In this document: positions 49,113 through 59,462 of the stretch, piece by piece
Layout of the letters: each line of letters begins with the position of its first letter
Position numbering within the stretch: the first letter of the stretch is position 1
Source: Colwellia sp. PAMC 20917
Lineage (GTDB): Bacteria; Pseudomonadota; Gammaproteobacteria; Enterobacterales; Alteromonadaceae
Assembly: GCF_001767295.1 (NCBI RefSeq)
Contig: NZ_CP014944.1
Coordinates: 1,860,001-1,924,000, forward strand
Length of the DNA: 64,000 nucleotides
Direction of reading: 5' to 3'
Translations under genes and position numbers: made by a program
Notes under the pieces: generated by a model
What the model saw: only the letters and a program-made list of their open reading frames with translations
The model's database searches: none
What the model was told of the DNA's origin: nothing

Positions 49113-49874
49113 ATGTTAAATAACTCATGGGGTCAATTGTTAATACTAGCGCTATCGTTACTTATGACGACGAGTGCCGCTTGCCAAAAAATAAATAATA
49201 ATCATTATTTACCCATAGTAACGTTAAAGTTTGACCCTTCTGGCTCAAATGCTTGGTATCCCTATTATATTAATACTGGTGAAAAACGTGGCATTGTCGT
49301 TGACGCCGTAGCCATAATACTCGCCACTGCCAATATAAGTGGTAAGGAAATAATTTTACCGCCAAAACGCACCAATTTATCATTAAAAAATGGTCTCGTT
49401 GATTTTGATTTAATTAATCCTGATTGGTTATCTAAAGAGCAACAGTCTGACGACTATGTCTTTAGCGATAGCGTGATCCCAATTAAAGAGCATATTATCT
49501 ATTTGGCCGGTACCGTTCTTCCTGAAAACTTAGGGGAAGACCAACAATTAACCGACCAAGATATAGGTACGGTTCGAGGTTACTATTATCACAATGATAA
49601 TTTATTTAATCGCCTAGATTACCCTTCAGAAAAAGAGTTAATAAAAGCACTTTTTAGAAAAAGGATCACCTTTGCTATTAGTGGTGATAAACCAGCACAA
49701 TATTGGGCAAAAATATTATCAGTACCCATTATTTTAGGCCCAGTCCATTCTGATGGTTACTTAAAAATTAGACTAAGAAAAGAGCTAAAATATCTTTTAC
49801 CCCAAATCAATGATGCCATTCAACGATTAAAAATAGATGGTAGTCTCGAAAATATTATAAAAGCTTATATATAA
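49113..49874 (+). CDS. Periplasmic solute-binding-like protein (SBP family 3 type)
   Basis: A 253-residue secreted protein with signal peptide (LLILALSLLMTTSAA). The body has the layout of extracellular solute-binding proteins of family 3: an N-terminal strand then GIVVDAVAIILATANI, a central IGTVRGYYYHNDN segment and a C-terminal DAIQRLKIDGSLENIIKAY helix. The last part is the typical end of amino-acid binding proteins and of free-standing sensory relatives. No permease or ATPase gene is adjacent, so it may be an orphan sensor. Confidence 0.8.
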   Translation: MLNNSWGQLLILALSLLMTTSAACQKINNNHYLPIVTLKFDPSGSNAWYPYYINTGEKRGIVVDAVAIILATANISGKEIILPPKRTNLSLKNGLVDFDLINPDWLSKEQQSDDYVFSDSVIPIKEHIIYLAGTVLPENLGEDQQLTDQDIGTVRGYYYHNDNLFNRLDYPSEKELIKALFRKRITFAISGDKPAQYWAKILSVPIILGPVHSDGYLKIRLRKELKYLLPQINDAIQRLKIDGSLENIIKAYI

Positions 49875-50022
49875 TGCTCATCGACTTAATTTATAACTAA
49901 GTACTTTATAAGGTTAGTTGTTGCGCATTTATTATCGCGCGTAGTTGTTAATAACAAGTGACTCCATTATCCTATTACCTTAAAATAATCCGCTTTATTT
50001 CGTCTTAAAATTTAAGGGTAAT

Positions 50023-51132
50023 ATGAAATATTTCCATCGCTCAGTGCTACCTTGTTTGCTTTCTAGCTCTTTATTGCTCGTAACATCTTGCTCGTTATCA
50101 AGCGAACAAGCCAAAACAGATAACAATGAAACTGCTGCTTATACCTATCTTAAAGAACTTGTTTCACCCACCGAAGGTATAGGTGCTCGCGAAGCTGGAA
50201 CGATAAAAGAACAGCAAACAGCCCGCTATATTAAAACTAAATTTGAAAAGTTTGGTTATCGAGTTACCGAGCAAAACTTTTCCTATAACAGTAGAAAAAT
50301 GGTCGGTGAATCAAAGAACATTATTGCTGAATTTGGTGACGTAACAAAGCCAACCATCATACTTGGCGCACATTATGATTCAACGGCAATGAAAACCGGG
50401 TCAATGGGCGCCACAGATAACGGCGCAGGTGTTGCGGCAATGTTAGCGATAGCCCAAGCATTGACCACAAAAATGCCAAATAATTATAGTATTCGCTTTA
50501 TTGCCTTTGGCGCAGAAGAAATTGGTTTGCAAGGTTCAAACTATTACGTCAACGACTTATTAACCCATAACAAATTAGATAATATCGCAGCGATGATTAA
50601 TTTTGACACCATTGCAGGTGGCGATAAGGTTTATGTACATAGCGCGCATACACAAGCTTATGATGATTGTAAAAGTGAAACTTATAACAGCGACACTTTT
50701 ATGCGAAATGCCTTACTCAAGGCATCAATTAAAGTGTTAGGCGAACAAAACAAGTATGTTATTCATCCTGACTATGAAGGCTATCCTGAGGGTGTAACTG
50801 GCTCTTGGTCTGATCATGCTAGTTTTGCCTGTGCTGGTATTCCTATCGCGTATGTAGAATCAACCAACTTTTCAATTAATGGTCAGAATGGCTTTGATGG
50901 TTACTCTCAATCAACCGCAAAAAAATTGTGGACTTGTTATGATAAAAAGAATTCAACAGCTTGTGATAATAAAGCCGAGAAAAACTGGGGAAATATTTGG
51001 CATACTCAATTTGACCGTTTAGATAAACTTGATGAAATATTTCCGGGACGTGTTAAGCAGCAGCTTAATAATAATGTTGAGGTGCTAATTGAATTATTAG
51101 CTGATCCTGATAAATATTTACCTGCAAAGTAA
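50023..51132 (+). CDS. M28-family zinc aminopeptidase lipoprotein
   Basis: A 369-residue peptidase with a lipoprotein signal (LLLVTSC, lipidated Cys23). The M28 zinc ligands appear in order: GAHYDSTAMK (His, then Asp), GATDNGAGVAAM (bridging Asp), FGAEEIGLQGS (catalytic Glu and Glu ligand), INFDTIAGG (Asp) and WSDHASF (His). An insertion with paired cysteines (about 300-315) is seen late in the protein. It should act at the outer membrane on peptides for nutrition. It is convergent with a large metalloprotease gene. Confidence 0.92.
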   Translation: MKYFHRSVLPCLLSSSLLLVTSCSLSSEQAKTDNNETAAYTYLKELVSPTEGIGAREAGTIKEQQTARYIKTKFEKFGYRVTEQNFSYNSRKMVGESKNIIAEFGDVTKPTIILGAHYDSTAMKTGSMGATDNGAGVAAMLAIAQALTTKMPNNYSIRFIAFGAEEIGLQGSNYYVNDLLTHNKLDNIAAMINFDTIAGGDKVYVHSAHTQAYDDCKSETYNSDTFMRNALLKASIKVLGEQNKYVIHPDYEGYPEGVTGSWSDHASFACAGIPIAYVESTNFSINGQNGFDGYSQSTAKKLWTCYDKKNSTACDNKAEKNWGNIWHTQFDRLDKLDEIFPGRVKQQLNNNVEVLIELLADPDKYLPAK

Positions 51133-51155
51133 AAGATAAAAATAATATTTTAAAG

Positions 51156-51192
51156 GTGTGGGTGGTTTTATTAAGACTCAAGCCACCCACAC
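51156..51192. terminator. Hairpin between convergent peptidase genes
   Basis: A perfect 10-bp GC-rich stem (51156-51165 with 51183-51192) and a 17-base loop lie between the M28 gene and the DUF5117-type metalloprotease gene. It probably ends both transcripts. Confidence 0.7.
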
Positions 51193-51200
51193 TTCAATAA

Positions 51201-53633
51201 TTAACTACCAATAGGTGAACCCGGCGGCATAGTAATACTAGCAGCAGGATGAACAAGTTTTCCTTGCTCAAGACTATGAGTGATTTGCGCTGCTAACAAC
51301 ATAAACTGAGCAGTTAAGCGCTTATACTTTTTAGAGTCATAATTATCATTTAACCATTCTTTTATATTAAGTAAAGCCATATAAACTTCTGCACGCACCT
51401 CTGTTACTAAATTTTTGTTATGCCAAAGTGCTAATAAATGCTCAATAACTTGTTGATTGACCCGCTGTTGAACCAACAAAGCCAAGCCCTTTTCAGCCGG
51501 TACTTTAATTGACTGTTCTATTAAAGCGTCAATCAATTCTTGCACACTCAAAATACGCTTATCCATTACTGACTGTTGTTGTAAACGCGCTAAACGTTGT
51601 TCATTTAAAAGCAAAGACACCGTATGTTTAGCACTAGCCTGTGCAGCAGAAACCGGATCAAAAGTAAGCCCCGTATTACCAGTAAAGCTCTCACGATTAC
51701 GATAATAACCATAAGCTTTTGGTGGAATAAGTTTTACTATGTGTTCTGGCAAGGTTAATATTTTTGTATCTAGAGTGGCTAATAAAACCTGCAGTGCTTT
51801 TCGCTGCTGTTTACCTGAGACTACCTCCAATGGCTTTAGAACATTTTCTTCTCGCAGTTGATAGCGATAGTCTATACCTGAAATTAATTTTGCTGCGGCG
51901 GTAACTTGAAAACGATGAAAGTTATAGATGGGCACCAAAACCTCTTCAATTTCTGACAAGGGGCGCCCTAGAGGAATACTATTTAAACCAAAGTCTATGA
52001 GCGCTTTTTCACGTATTTTTAAGACTCTATTGAGCTCATCGGCGGCATCTACTCCGTTGTCCCACAAATGTGCGCGACTATGTGCACTCGAAGAAGAACG
52101 CGCATCTGAATCTGACATATACAGCAAATCTGCTTGTTGCGCACTTGCTATAACTTTCGCTAAATACTCGGCTTCTTGATCAGCCGCTATATCAGCATAA
52201 CCATAAGCAATAACTGATTTGTCCCAGCGACCAATATCTGTAGCGTAGGCATTTGATAAATCAATTTCGCCATTTTTCAAGGTAATTAACGGGTGAGGAT
52301 AATCCATGACTGAAGCGCGATTATTAGCACTTGCGGCAAAATTATGCGCGATACCCAAAGTGTGCCCAACTTCATGAGCCGACAATTGACGAATACGTGC
52401 TAAAGCCATTTCTTTCATTGGTGAAGTGTCTGTTATAGATGACTTAAAAGGAGATGTTAAGCCCAAAGCAATGAGATAATCTTGACGAACACGTAGAGAG
52501 CCCAATGTTACATGCCCCTTTAATATTTCTCCTGTTCTTGGGTCTATCACTGATGAACCATAAGACCAACCTCTTGTCGCTCGATGTACCCATTGAATAA
52601 CGTTATAACGAACATCCATCGGGTCTGCATCGGCTGGTAACATTTTTACCTGAAAAGCATTTTTATAACCGATGGCTGAAAATGCTTGGTCCCACCAACG
52701 AGCGCCATCAAGTAAAGCACTTCTTATAGGTTCAGGTACGCCGGCATCTAAATAATAGATAATAGGTTCAATTGCTTCGCTGACCTTAAGATTTCTATCT
52801 TTTTTGTTTAAGCGATGACGTGGAATATTACGCTGAATTAACGGTTGGTCGATAGCACTGGCGTAATCGGCATAACTATTTGACCAAAAGCCACTGTAAG
52901 GATGAAAAGTACGTGCTTGGTATTTGTCGTCAGGTAATTTAATCAGCGAATGATGTAAGTTCACCGTAACAGCGGTTGAGTCTGGCGTTACTGAGCGTAA
53001 GTATTTACCTGCATCGGTTCCTTGGTAAGTCACTGTTGCTTCAAGCTCAGTATTATTAGGAAAGGCCTTGCTGCGTTTTATATAGATACCACTTCGGCTT
53101 TCATCAATTTTGAAGTTACCTTGTTGACGTTGTTTAAGTTTACTTGATAATTGATGAATATCAGATAAAAGAAAGGGTGTATAATCAATTAATACTTTTT
53201 TACCGTCCTTACTTTCTTTGGCAACTTTAAAGCCCCAAATAATAGAGCTGGCAAATGCCTCGCTAACGGCTTTTTTTTCTAAGTTGTTTTCAGTATCCGC
53301 TCGATAATAAGTATTAAGTTGGCGGAGAAAGACCTTCTCTCCTACTTTTTCAAAGCGTACTAGACGAGTATCACCTAACTGGCCTCTATCAAGTCCAATA
53401 TCATTAGAACCGACTCCTTGAGGTAAACCGCTTTGAAATAAAAAGTCTTGTTCAAATTGCTGGATCTCTAAATAAACATTGCCCTTTTTTTTATCATGAT
53501 AAAAAGAAAAATAGCCTTGCTGGTGATCTTTATCTTTAACAAAGTCATTATAACTGAGGATTTCTTCGCTGAGTGCGGCTATTGAAAAGGTACTACAAAT
53601 AAATATTAAAAAGACACCTAGCGTCAGTTTCAT
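51201..53633 (-). CDS. Secreted zinc-dependent metalloprotease (DUF5117/DUF5118 type)
   Basis: An 810-residue exported protein with signal peptide (LGVFLIFICSTFSIAALS). It has the layout of large bacterial metallopeptidases: an N-terminal DUF5118/DUF5117 part (about 30-290), then a metzincin-like catalytic part with HEVGHTLGIAHN, where the third ligand is the second histidine, followed by a Met-turn-like VMDYP, and a long helical C-terminal part. Such proteins are frequent in marine bacteria that feed on protein. An M28 aminopeptidase gene converges on it, consistent with a protein-degrading neighbourhood. Confidence 0.9.
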   Translation of the reverse strand: MKLTLGVFLIFICSTFSIAALSEEILSYNDFVKDKDHQQGYFSFYHDKKKGNVYLEIQQFEQDFLFQSGLPQGVGSNDIGLDRGQLGDTRLVRFEKVGEKVFLRQLNTYYRADTENNLEKKAVSEAFASSIIWGFKVAKESKDGKKVLIDYTPFLLSDIHQLSSKLKQRQQGNFKIDESRSGIYIKRSKAFPNNTELEATVTYQGTDAGKYLRSVTPDSTAVTVNLHHSLIKLPDDKYQARTFHPYSGFWSNSYADYASAIDQPLIQRNIPRHRLNKKDRNLKVSEAIEPIIYYLDAGVPEPIRSALLDGARWWDQAFSAIGYKNAFQVKMLPADADPMDVRYNVIQWVHRATRGWSYGSSVIDPRTGEILKGHVTLGSLRVRQDYLIALGLTSPFKSSITDTSPMKEMALARIRQLSAHEVGHTLGIAHNFAASANNRASVMDYPHPLITLKNGEIDLSNAYATDIGRWDKSVIAYGYADIAADQEAEYLAKVIASAQQADLLYMSDSDARSSSSAHSRAHLWDNGVDAADELNRVLKIREKALIDFGLNSIPLGRPLSEIEEVLVPIYNFHRFQVTAAAKLISGIDYRYQLREENVLKPLEVVSGKQQRKALQVLLATLDTKILTLPEHIVKLIPPKAYGYYRNRESFTGNTGLTFDPVSAAQASAKHTVSLLLNEQRLARLQQQSVMDKRILSVQELIDALIEQSIKVPAEKGLALLVQQRVNQQVIEHLLALWHNKNLVTEVRAEVYMALLNIKEWLNDNYDSKKYKRLTAQFMLLAAQITHSLEQGKLVHPAASITMPPGSPIGS

Positions 53634-53855
53634 CGTTTTTCCCTATTTGATTTTTGGTTCTATAAATATATATTCAAGTCATTCCATTATTTTTGTTATC
53701 ATTAACCTTACAGGTGAGGTGATAGCTTTCATCGTCACCTCTAACCGTAAAATAATGTAATATGTAGCTGCTATTATTATTTTACGACATTAAATAACCA
53801 ACAATTTTATGACTCAATTTTTAAGAGTCTTACTCTAAATCAATTAGGTAACCCG

Positions 53856-54824
53856 ATGCAACGACTAGCACCAGCTTTACGTCAAGATAATGTTCCACTC
53901 GATTTAATTTCGCTGATCAAAACGATTTTAGCGGCAACTAAAGAAATTTCATTTCGTGTTAGCCAAGGTCACTTAAGTGATTTGATGGGTTCAACTTTGG
54001 ATGAAAATATTCAAGGTGAAGTTCAGAAAGAATTAGATGTCGTTGCAAATGAATTACTTAAAGATATTTTATTAGAGTCTGGCTTTGTTAAAGCGATTTC
54101 TTCTGAAGAAGAAGATAGCTCTGTTGCAGGTGAAAAAAATGGCAAGTATCTAGTTTCTTTCGATCCACTTGATGGCAGCTCTAATATCGAAATCAACTCA
54201 TTAATTGGCACAATTTTCTCTATTCATGAAGCACCAAGTGATATGGATGCTAGTGATCCAGACATGTTTAAGCAAGCGGGTAACAAACAACTTTGTGCGG
54301 GTTATGTCTTATATGGTCCGTCAACTATGTTAGTAATGACTACGGGTAGCGGCACACACTTTTATGTACTTGACCGTACCCATGGTGGTTTTTTATTAGT
54401 TGAACGTAATGTTCAAGTGCCTGTGGACACACAAGAATTTGCTGTTAACATGTCAAATCAACGTTTTTGGCAAGCGCCTATGCAGAATTACATCAGTGAT
54501 TTACTTGCGGGTGATACCGGCCCTCGTGGCAAAAATTTCAATATGCGTTGGATTGCCGCTATGGTTGGTGATATTCATCGTGTATTAACACGTGGTGGTA
54601 TTTTTACTTATCCACAAGACAGTAAAAATCCGCAACAACCACACAAGCTACGCTTAATGTATGAAGCGAATCCAATGAGTTTTCTCATTGAACAAGCCGG
54701 TGGACTGGCAATGACCAGTGAAGGACGCATTATGGATATGGAACCGAACAGCATTCATCAGCGTGTCGAAGTGATTATGGGCTCAAAAAACGAAGTAGAA
54801 GCCTGTCTAGCTTATTACAAATAA
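53856..54824 (+). CDS. fbp: Class I fructose-1,6-bisphosphatase
   Basis: Hydrolyses fructose 1,6-bisphosphate in gluconeogenesis. In 322 residues the metal-site motifs are present: [21 protein letters not shown] (the class I signature) and later [17 protein letters not shown]-site residues lie in the N-terminal helix. The gene stands alone; its last 71 bp are duplicated just downstream. Confidence 0.97.
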   Translation: MQRLAPALRQDNVPLDLISLIKTILAATKEISFRVSQGHLSDLMGSTLDENIQGEVQKELDVVANELLKDILLESGFVKAISSEEEDSSVAGEKNGKYLVSFDPLDGSSNIEINSLIGTIFSIHEAPSDMDASDPDMFKQAGNKQLCAGYVLYGPSTMLVMTTGSGTHFYVLDRTHGGFLLVERNVQVPVDTQEFAVNMSNQRFWQAPMQNYISDLLAGDTGPRGKNFNMRWIAAMVGDIHRVLTRGGIFTYPQDSKNPQQPHKLRLMYEANPMSFLIEQAGGLAMTSEGRIMDMEPNSIHQRVEVIMGSKNEVEACLAYYK

Positions 54825-54908
54825 TAAAAAATTAGCATGCATCAACATGTCGAAGTCCAATTAACAGGTTTCTAAAAGCAAAGATGAAGCCTGTCTAGCT
54901 TATTACAA
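54750..54908. repeat. Tandem duplication of the fbp 3' end
   Basis: Copy 1 (54750-54820) is the end of the fbp coding region; copy 2 (54834-54908) starts 13 bp later in the same orientation. The first 23 bases match at 20 positions, the middle has diverged with a few inserted bases, and the last 23 bases (54798-54820 and 54886-54908) are identical. Copy 2 is non-coding debris. Confidence 0.85.
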
Positions 54909-54930
54909 GTCACTAACACTTTTCTTATGT

Positions 54931-54966
54931 CGGTAAAAAAGCTCAATTCATTGAGCTTTTTTACCG
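54931..54966 (+). terminator. Rho-independent terminator after fbp
   Basis: A perfect 16-bp stem (54931-54946 with 54951-54966), a 4-base loop and a T-run within the 3' arm. It now lies 107 bp after the fbp stop because of the duplicated 3' end. Confidence 0.92.
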
Positions 54967-55040
54967 TTAAATTTAATATTCCCTTCATCGTTTTACGATA
55001 TAATAGTTAATATAATTGACTGGCTTTTAACGACATTTTT

Positions 55041-56231
55041 ATGAAAAAATTATTTGAAGTATTTTGGCGTTTTCTTTTTTTAGGTTGTATCAGTTTTGGT
55101 GGACCTGCCGCACATATTGGCTATTTCCAAAAAACATTTGTCGATAAACTAAAGTGGTTAGATCAAACAAGTTATGCAAATTTGATCTCGTTAAGCCAAT
55201 TTTTACCGGGCCCTGGCTCTAGTCAATTAGGTTTTGCTATTGGATTGAGGCAAGCTGGACTGCCTGGCGGCATTGCCGCATTTATCGGCTTTACCTTACC
55301 GTCATTTATTCTTATCTATTTACTCGCCACTAATATTAGCGGCGCTGAACAACCTTGGGTTTTTCATGTTATAAGTGGTTTAAAATTACTGGCTGTGGTG
55401 GTAGTGGCTGACGCTTGCTTAACTATGTTTAAAAGTTTCTGTAATAATAACACCCACAGACTTATTGCGGGTATAACAGCGATTGCTTTAATCACGTTAC
55501 CGAGTTTAACGACGCAAATTTTCATACTGACTATCGCAGCAAGCTTTGGTTTTTTTGTTAATCCATCGTTAAAATCAGTCACCACTGAAGTTGCCCAACC
55601 CTCAGCTCTAACCTCAAGACAGTTTAAAATACTGCCATTGATGTTGTTCTTAATCATCCTCTTTGCTTTACCACTAGCAACCGTATTTGGAGCACCGATT
55701 GACTCAGCCGAGATCATGGTCTTATTCAATCAGTTTTTTCAAGCGGGTAGTATGGTCTTTGGTGGCGGACACGTTGTCTTGCCACTGTTACAACAAACAA
55801 TTGGTGAAGCGTTATCGAACGATGTTTTTCTTACCGGTTATGCCGCAGCGCAAGCCGTTCCTGGCCCAATGTTTACCTTAGCGACTTTTCTGGGTGCAGA
55901 GCTATTTCCACAAGCCCCTTTAATAGGAGCGACAGTCGCAACCTTAGCAATATTTTTACCTGGATTTTTATTGGTACTCACCTTTGAAAGTACTTGGCAA
56001 TCATTAGCAACAAAGCCCAAAGTCGCCGGTGCAATTATGGCGGTAAATGCCGCTGTGGTTGGCCTATTATTTTCTGCGCTTTATCACCCTATTTTTACTA
56101 GTGCTGTTAGTTCACTATTTGACTTATTTTCTGTGCTTATTGGTTTTTATTTATTACGGATAGTCAAACTGCCTATTATTGTTTTAGTGGTGACATTTGT
56201 TGGCGTTGGTTTATTAACGCAATTCTACTAA
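55041..56231 (+). CDS. chrA: Chromate transporter ChrA (long-chain CHR family)
   Basis: A 396-residue inner-membrane protein made of two homologous CHR domains. The first holds GCISFGGPAAHIGYFQKTFV and SQFLPGPGSSQLGFAIG, the second GSMVFGGGHVVLPLLQQ and QAVPGPMFTLATFLGAEL. About ten TM helices are expected. CHR proteins export chromate; in bacteria without chromate exposure they may carry sulfate-like anions. No chrB regulator is adjacent. Confidence 0.93.
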   Translation: MKKLFEVFWRFLFLGCISFGGPAAHIGYFQKTFVDKLKWLDQTSYANLISLSQFLPGPGSSQLGFAIGLRQAGLPGGIAAFIGFTLPSFILIYLLATNISGAEQPWVFHVISGLKLLAVVVVADACLTMFKSFCNNNTHRLIAGITAIALITLPSLTTQIFILTIAASFGFFVNPSLKSVTTEVAQPSALTSRQFKILPLMLFLIILFALPLATVFGAPIDSAEIMVLFNQFFQAGSMVFGGGHVVLPLLQQTIGEALSNDVFLTGYAAAQAVPGPMFTLATFLGAELFPQAPLIGATVATLAIFLPGFLLVLTFESTWQSLATKPKVAGAIMAVNAAVVGLLFSALYHPIFTSAVSSLFDLFSVLIGFYLLRIVKLPIIVLVVTFVGVGLLTQFY

Positions 56232-56384
56232 GTCGGATATTGCAGAGTAATAAGCGCCTTAGTGCTATTGATATGATTTAGTGCCGATAATGTAAGCTTT
56301 AACTTTTCACCGCCATGGTTTATTTGCTAAAATATCGCCAATTAAAAATATAGCCTCAATATAAACGCTAATACGAGAAAACTT

Positions 56385-57305
56385 ATGCCTAATTATGCTG
56401 TTGGACACAAAACACCTGATTCAGATTCAATCTGTTCAGCTATCGCCCTTTCCTATTTAAAAACCACGCTAGGTGAAGAAACCGTCCCAGCTCGTTTAGG
56501 AGAGCTTTCACCAGAAACTTTATTTATTTTAGACAAATTTGGTTTTGAGCAACCCGAATTAAAAACAAGTTTTGCAGGCGAAGGTATCTATATTGTTGAC
56601 CATTCAGACCGTATTCAAGGACCTGATGATATCGATGAAGCAACAATATTAGGTATTATTGATCATCATAAATTAGGCGATATTACTACCTCTACCCCAT
56701 TAGAAATTTGGGTTCGTCCTGTTGGCTGTACCAATACCATCATTAAAATGATGTACGATTTCTACGATGTAGAAATTCCAAAAAATATTGCTGGTGCAAT
56801 GATGTGCGCTATTTTGTCTGATACGGTTATTTTTAAATCACCCACCTGTACCACTGCTGATATCAAGTGTGTTGAAGCATTAGCTGAAATTGCAGGCATT
56901 AGCGACGCAAAAGCCTTGGGTATGGAAATGTTTGAAGTAAAATCTGCCGTATTAGGTACGCCTATACGTGACCTAGTTTTACGTGATTTTAAAGACTTTA
57001 ACATGCATGGCAACTTAGTGGGTATCGGTCAGTTGGAAGTACTTGACCTCGCCATCTTTGATGATATGAAGCTTGAATTATTTGCTGACATTGCAAAATT
57101 AAAAGCCGAAGGTAAACGACACACGGTTTTATTATTACTGACAGACATTATGAAAGAAGGCTCTGAAATGTTAGTTATTAGCGACAATGCTGATTTAACA
57201 GAAAAAGCTTATGGCAAACCACTTGTTGACGGTAAAGTATGGTTAGACGGCGTATTGAGTCGTAAAAAACAAGTTGTTCCACCTCTACAAGATTCATTAG
57301 CTTAA
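56385..57305 (+). CDS. ppaC: Manganese-dependent inorganic pyrophosphatase (DHH family)
   Basis: A type II pyrophosphatase of 306 residues, splitting PPi to phosphate and so driving biosynthesis. Metal-binding motifs are GHKTPDSDSI near the N-terminus and GIIDHHKLGD (DHH); the C-terminal DHHA2 domain ends with LDGVLSRKKQVVPPL. It is followed two bases later by a GNAT acetyltransferase gene. Confidence 0.97.
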   Translation: MPNYAVGHKTPDSDSICSAIALSYLKTTLGEETVPARLGELSPETLFILDKFGFEQPELKTSFAGEGIYIVDHSDRIQGPDDIDEATILGIIDHHKLGDITTSTPLEIWVRPVGCTNTIIKMMYDFYDVEIPKNIAGAMMCAILSDTVIFKSPTCTTADIKCVEALAEIAGISDAKALGMEMFEVKSAVLGTPIRDLVLRDFKDFNMHGNLVGIGQLEVLDLAIFDDMKLELFADIAKLKAEGKRHTVLLLLTDIMKEGSEMLVISDNADLTEKAYGKPLVDGKVWLDGVLSRKKQVVPPLQDSLA

Positions 57306-57307
57306 AA

Positions 57308-57847
57308 ATGAAAATCAATAACTCTGCACGGCTAAGCTACAGATTAATGTCTGCTGACGATGCAGAGTTATTGTATCAACTTGACCAAGACCCAGAAGTG
57401 ATGCGTTTTATCAGTGATGGTAACCCGTCGTCACGCGAGACCATTACAAACGTGTTATTGCCTCGTATGCAAAAATACCTAAGTCCAACTAAAGGTTGGG
57501 GATTGTGGCAAGTTAATATCACTGAAACGGATCAATATATTGGCTGGGTACTTGTGCGACCGATGAATTTTTTCTCTGCCTTACCTGAGTTTGATAACCT
57601 AGAGCTCGGTTGGCGATTTTTTCAAACATCATGGGGTCAAGGTTTTGCCAGTGAAGCGGCTCAACATATTAAAGATGCTTTAGCCATCAATCCTGAATAC
57701 GAGAAATTTAGCGCCATTGCCGACGAAAATAATCTAGCTTCAATAGGCGTAATGAAAAAAATAGGTATGTCATATCTTAAAACATATCTTCATATTGACC
57801 CATTATTTGAATGTAACGTCGCTTACTATCAGCTTCAAAATACCTAA
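57308..57847 (+). CDS. GNAT-family N-acetyltransferase (RimJ/RimL type)
   Basis: A 179-residue acetyltransferase-fold protein. It shows the RimJ-like pattern: an N-terminal ARLSYRLMSADDAELLYQLDQDPEVMRFI, then LELGWRFFQTSWGQGFASEAAQHI (the acetyl-CoA binding region) and ENNLASIGVMKKIGM. Substrate unknown. It is co-transcribed with ppaC. Confidence 0.9.
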   Translation: MKINNSARLSYRLMSADDAELLYQLDQDPEVMRFISDGNPSSRETITNVLLPRMQKYLSPTKGWGLWQVNITETDQYIGWVLVRPMNFFSALPEFDNLELGWRFFQTSWGQGFASEAAQHIKDALAINPEYEKFSAIADENNLASIGVMKKIGMSYLKTYLHIDPLFECNVAYYQLQNT

Positions 57848-57870
57848 CCGTTAATGTTCTACATTAGCAG

Positions 57871-58092
57871 TCACCGAATTTCTGTCTTTTCCTGAAAGGG
57901 TATTTTTAAATAGCTTGTTCTTGCTCGAATAAACCTGAGTATATTCTGTTGATTTATCTGATAATTTTTATATGCTAATACCTGAGGTAAAGGCATAATT
58001 TTAATGGGTTGATCATCATAAAACCGATAACAACGACTATACGTTGAGATATCTAACTCAACTTTAATCGTTTCTGACCAAGTATGGTCGCG
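57871..58092 (-). pseudogene. Orphan C-terminal gene fragment, family unknown
   Basis: A 73-codon open stretch, bounded upstream by TAA (58093-58095) and ended by TGA, with no start codon near its beginning. It reads like a protein (VELDISTYSRCYRFYD, then KIMPLPQVLAYKNY and ILRFIRARTSYLKI). No family was recognised. Lack of a start and of any upstream continuation suggests the remains of a lost gene. The rest of 57848-58283 holds nothing else apart from the fadBA terminator. Confidence 0.45.
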
Positions 58093-58226
58093 TTAATTCG
58101 TTAATATTGTAAGCAATTGTCCCCATCATTTTCTGTATCTTCCCTTTATAATCAATTAATTTATGCACTGAGTAATTAGCACAGATAAAGTACGACTATG
58201 TCGAGATCCTCTTCAAAACAGCAATA

Positions 58227-58252
58227 AAAAAACTCACCGAAGTGAGTTTTTT
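58227..58252 (-). terminator. fadBA terminator
   Basis: A perfect 11-bp stem (58227-58237 with 58242-58252) and a 4-base loop. On the minus strand the second arm ends in a T run. It lies 31 bp after the fadA stop. Confidence 0.9.
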
Positions 58253-58283
58253 GATCTTGATAATATGCCGTTAAATTTTACAA

Positions 58284-59462
<1,179 letters not shown>

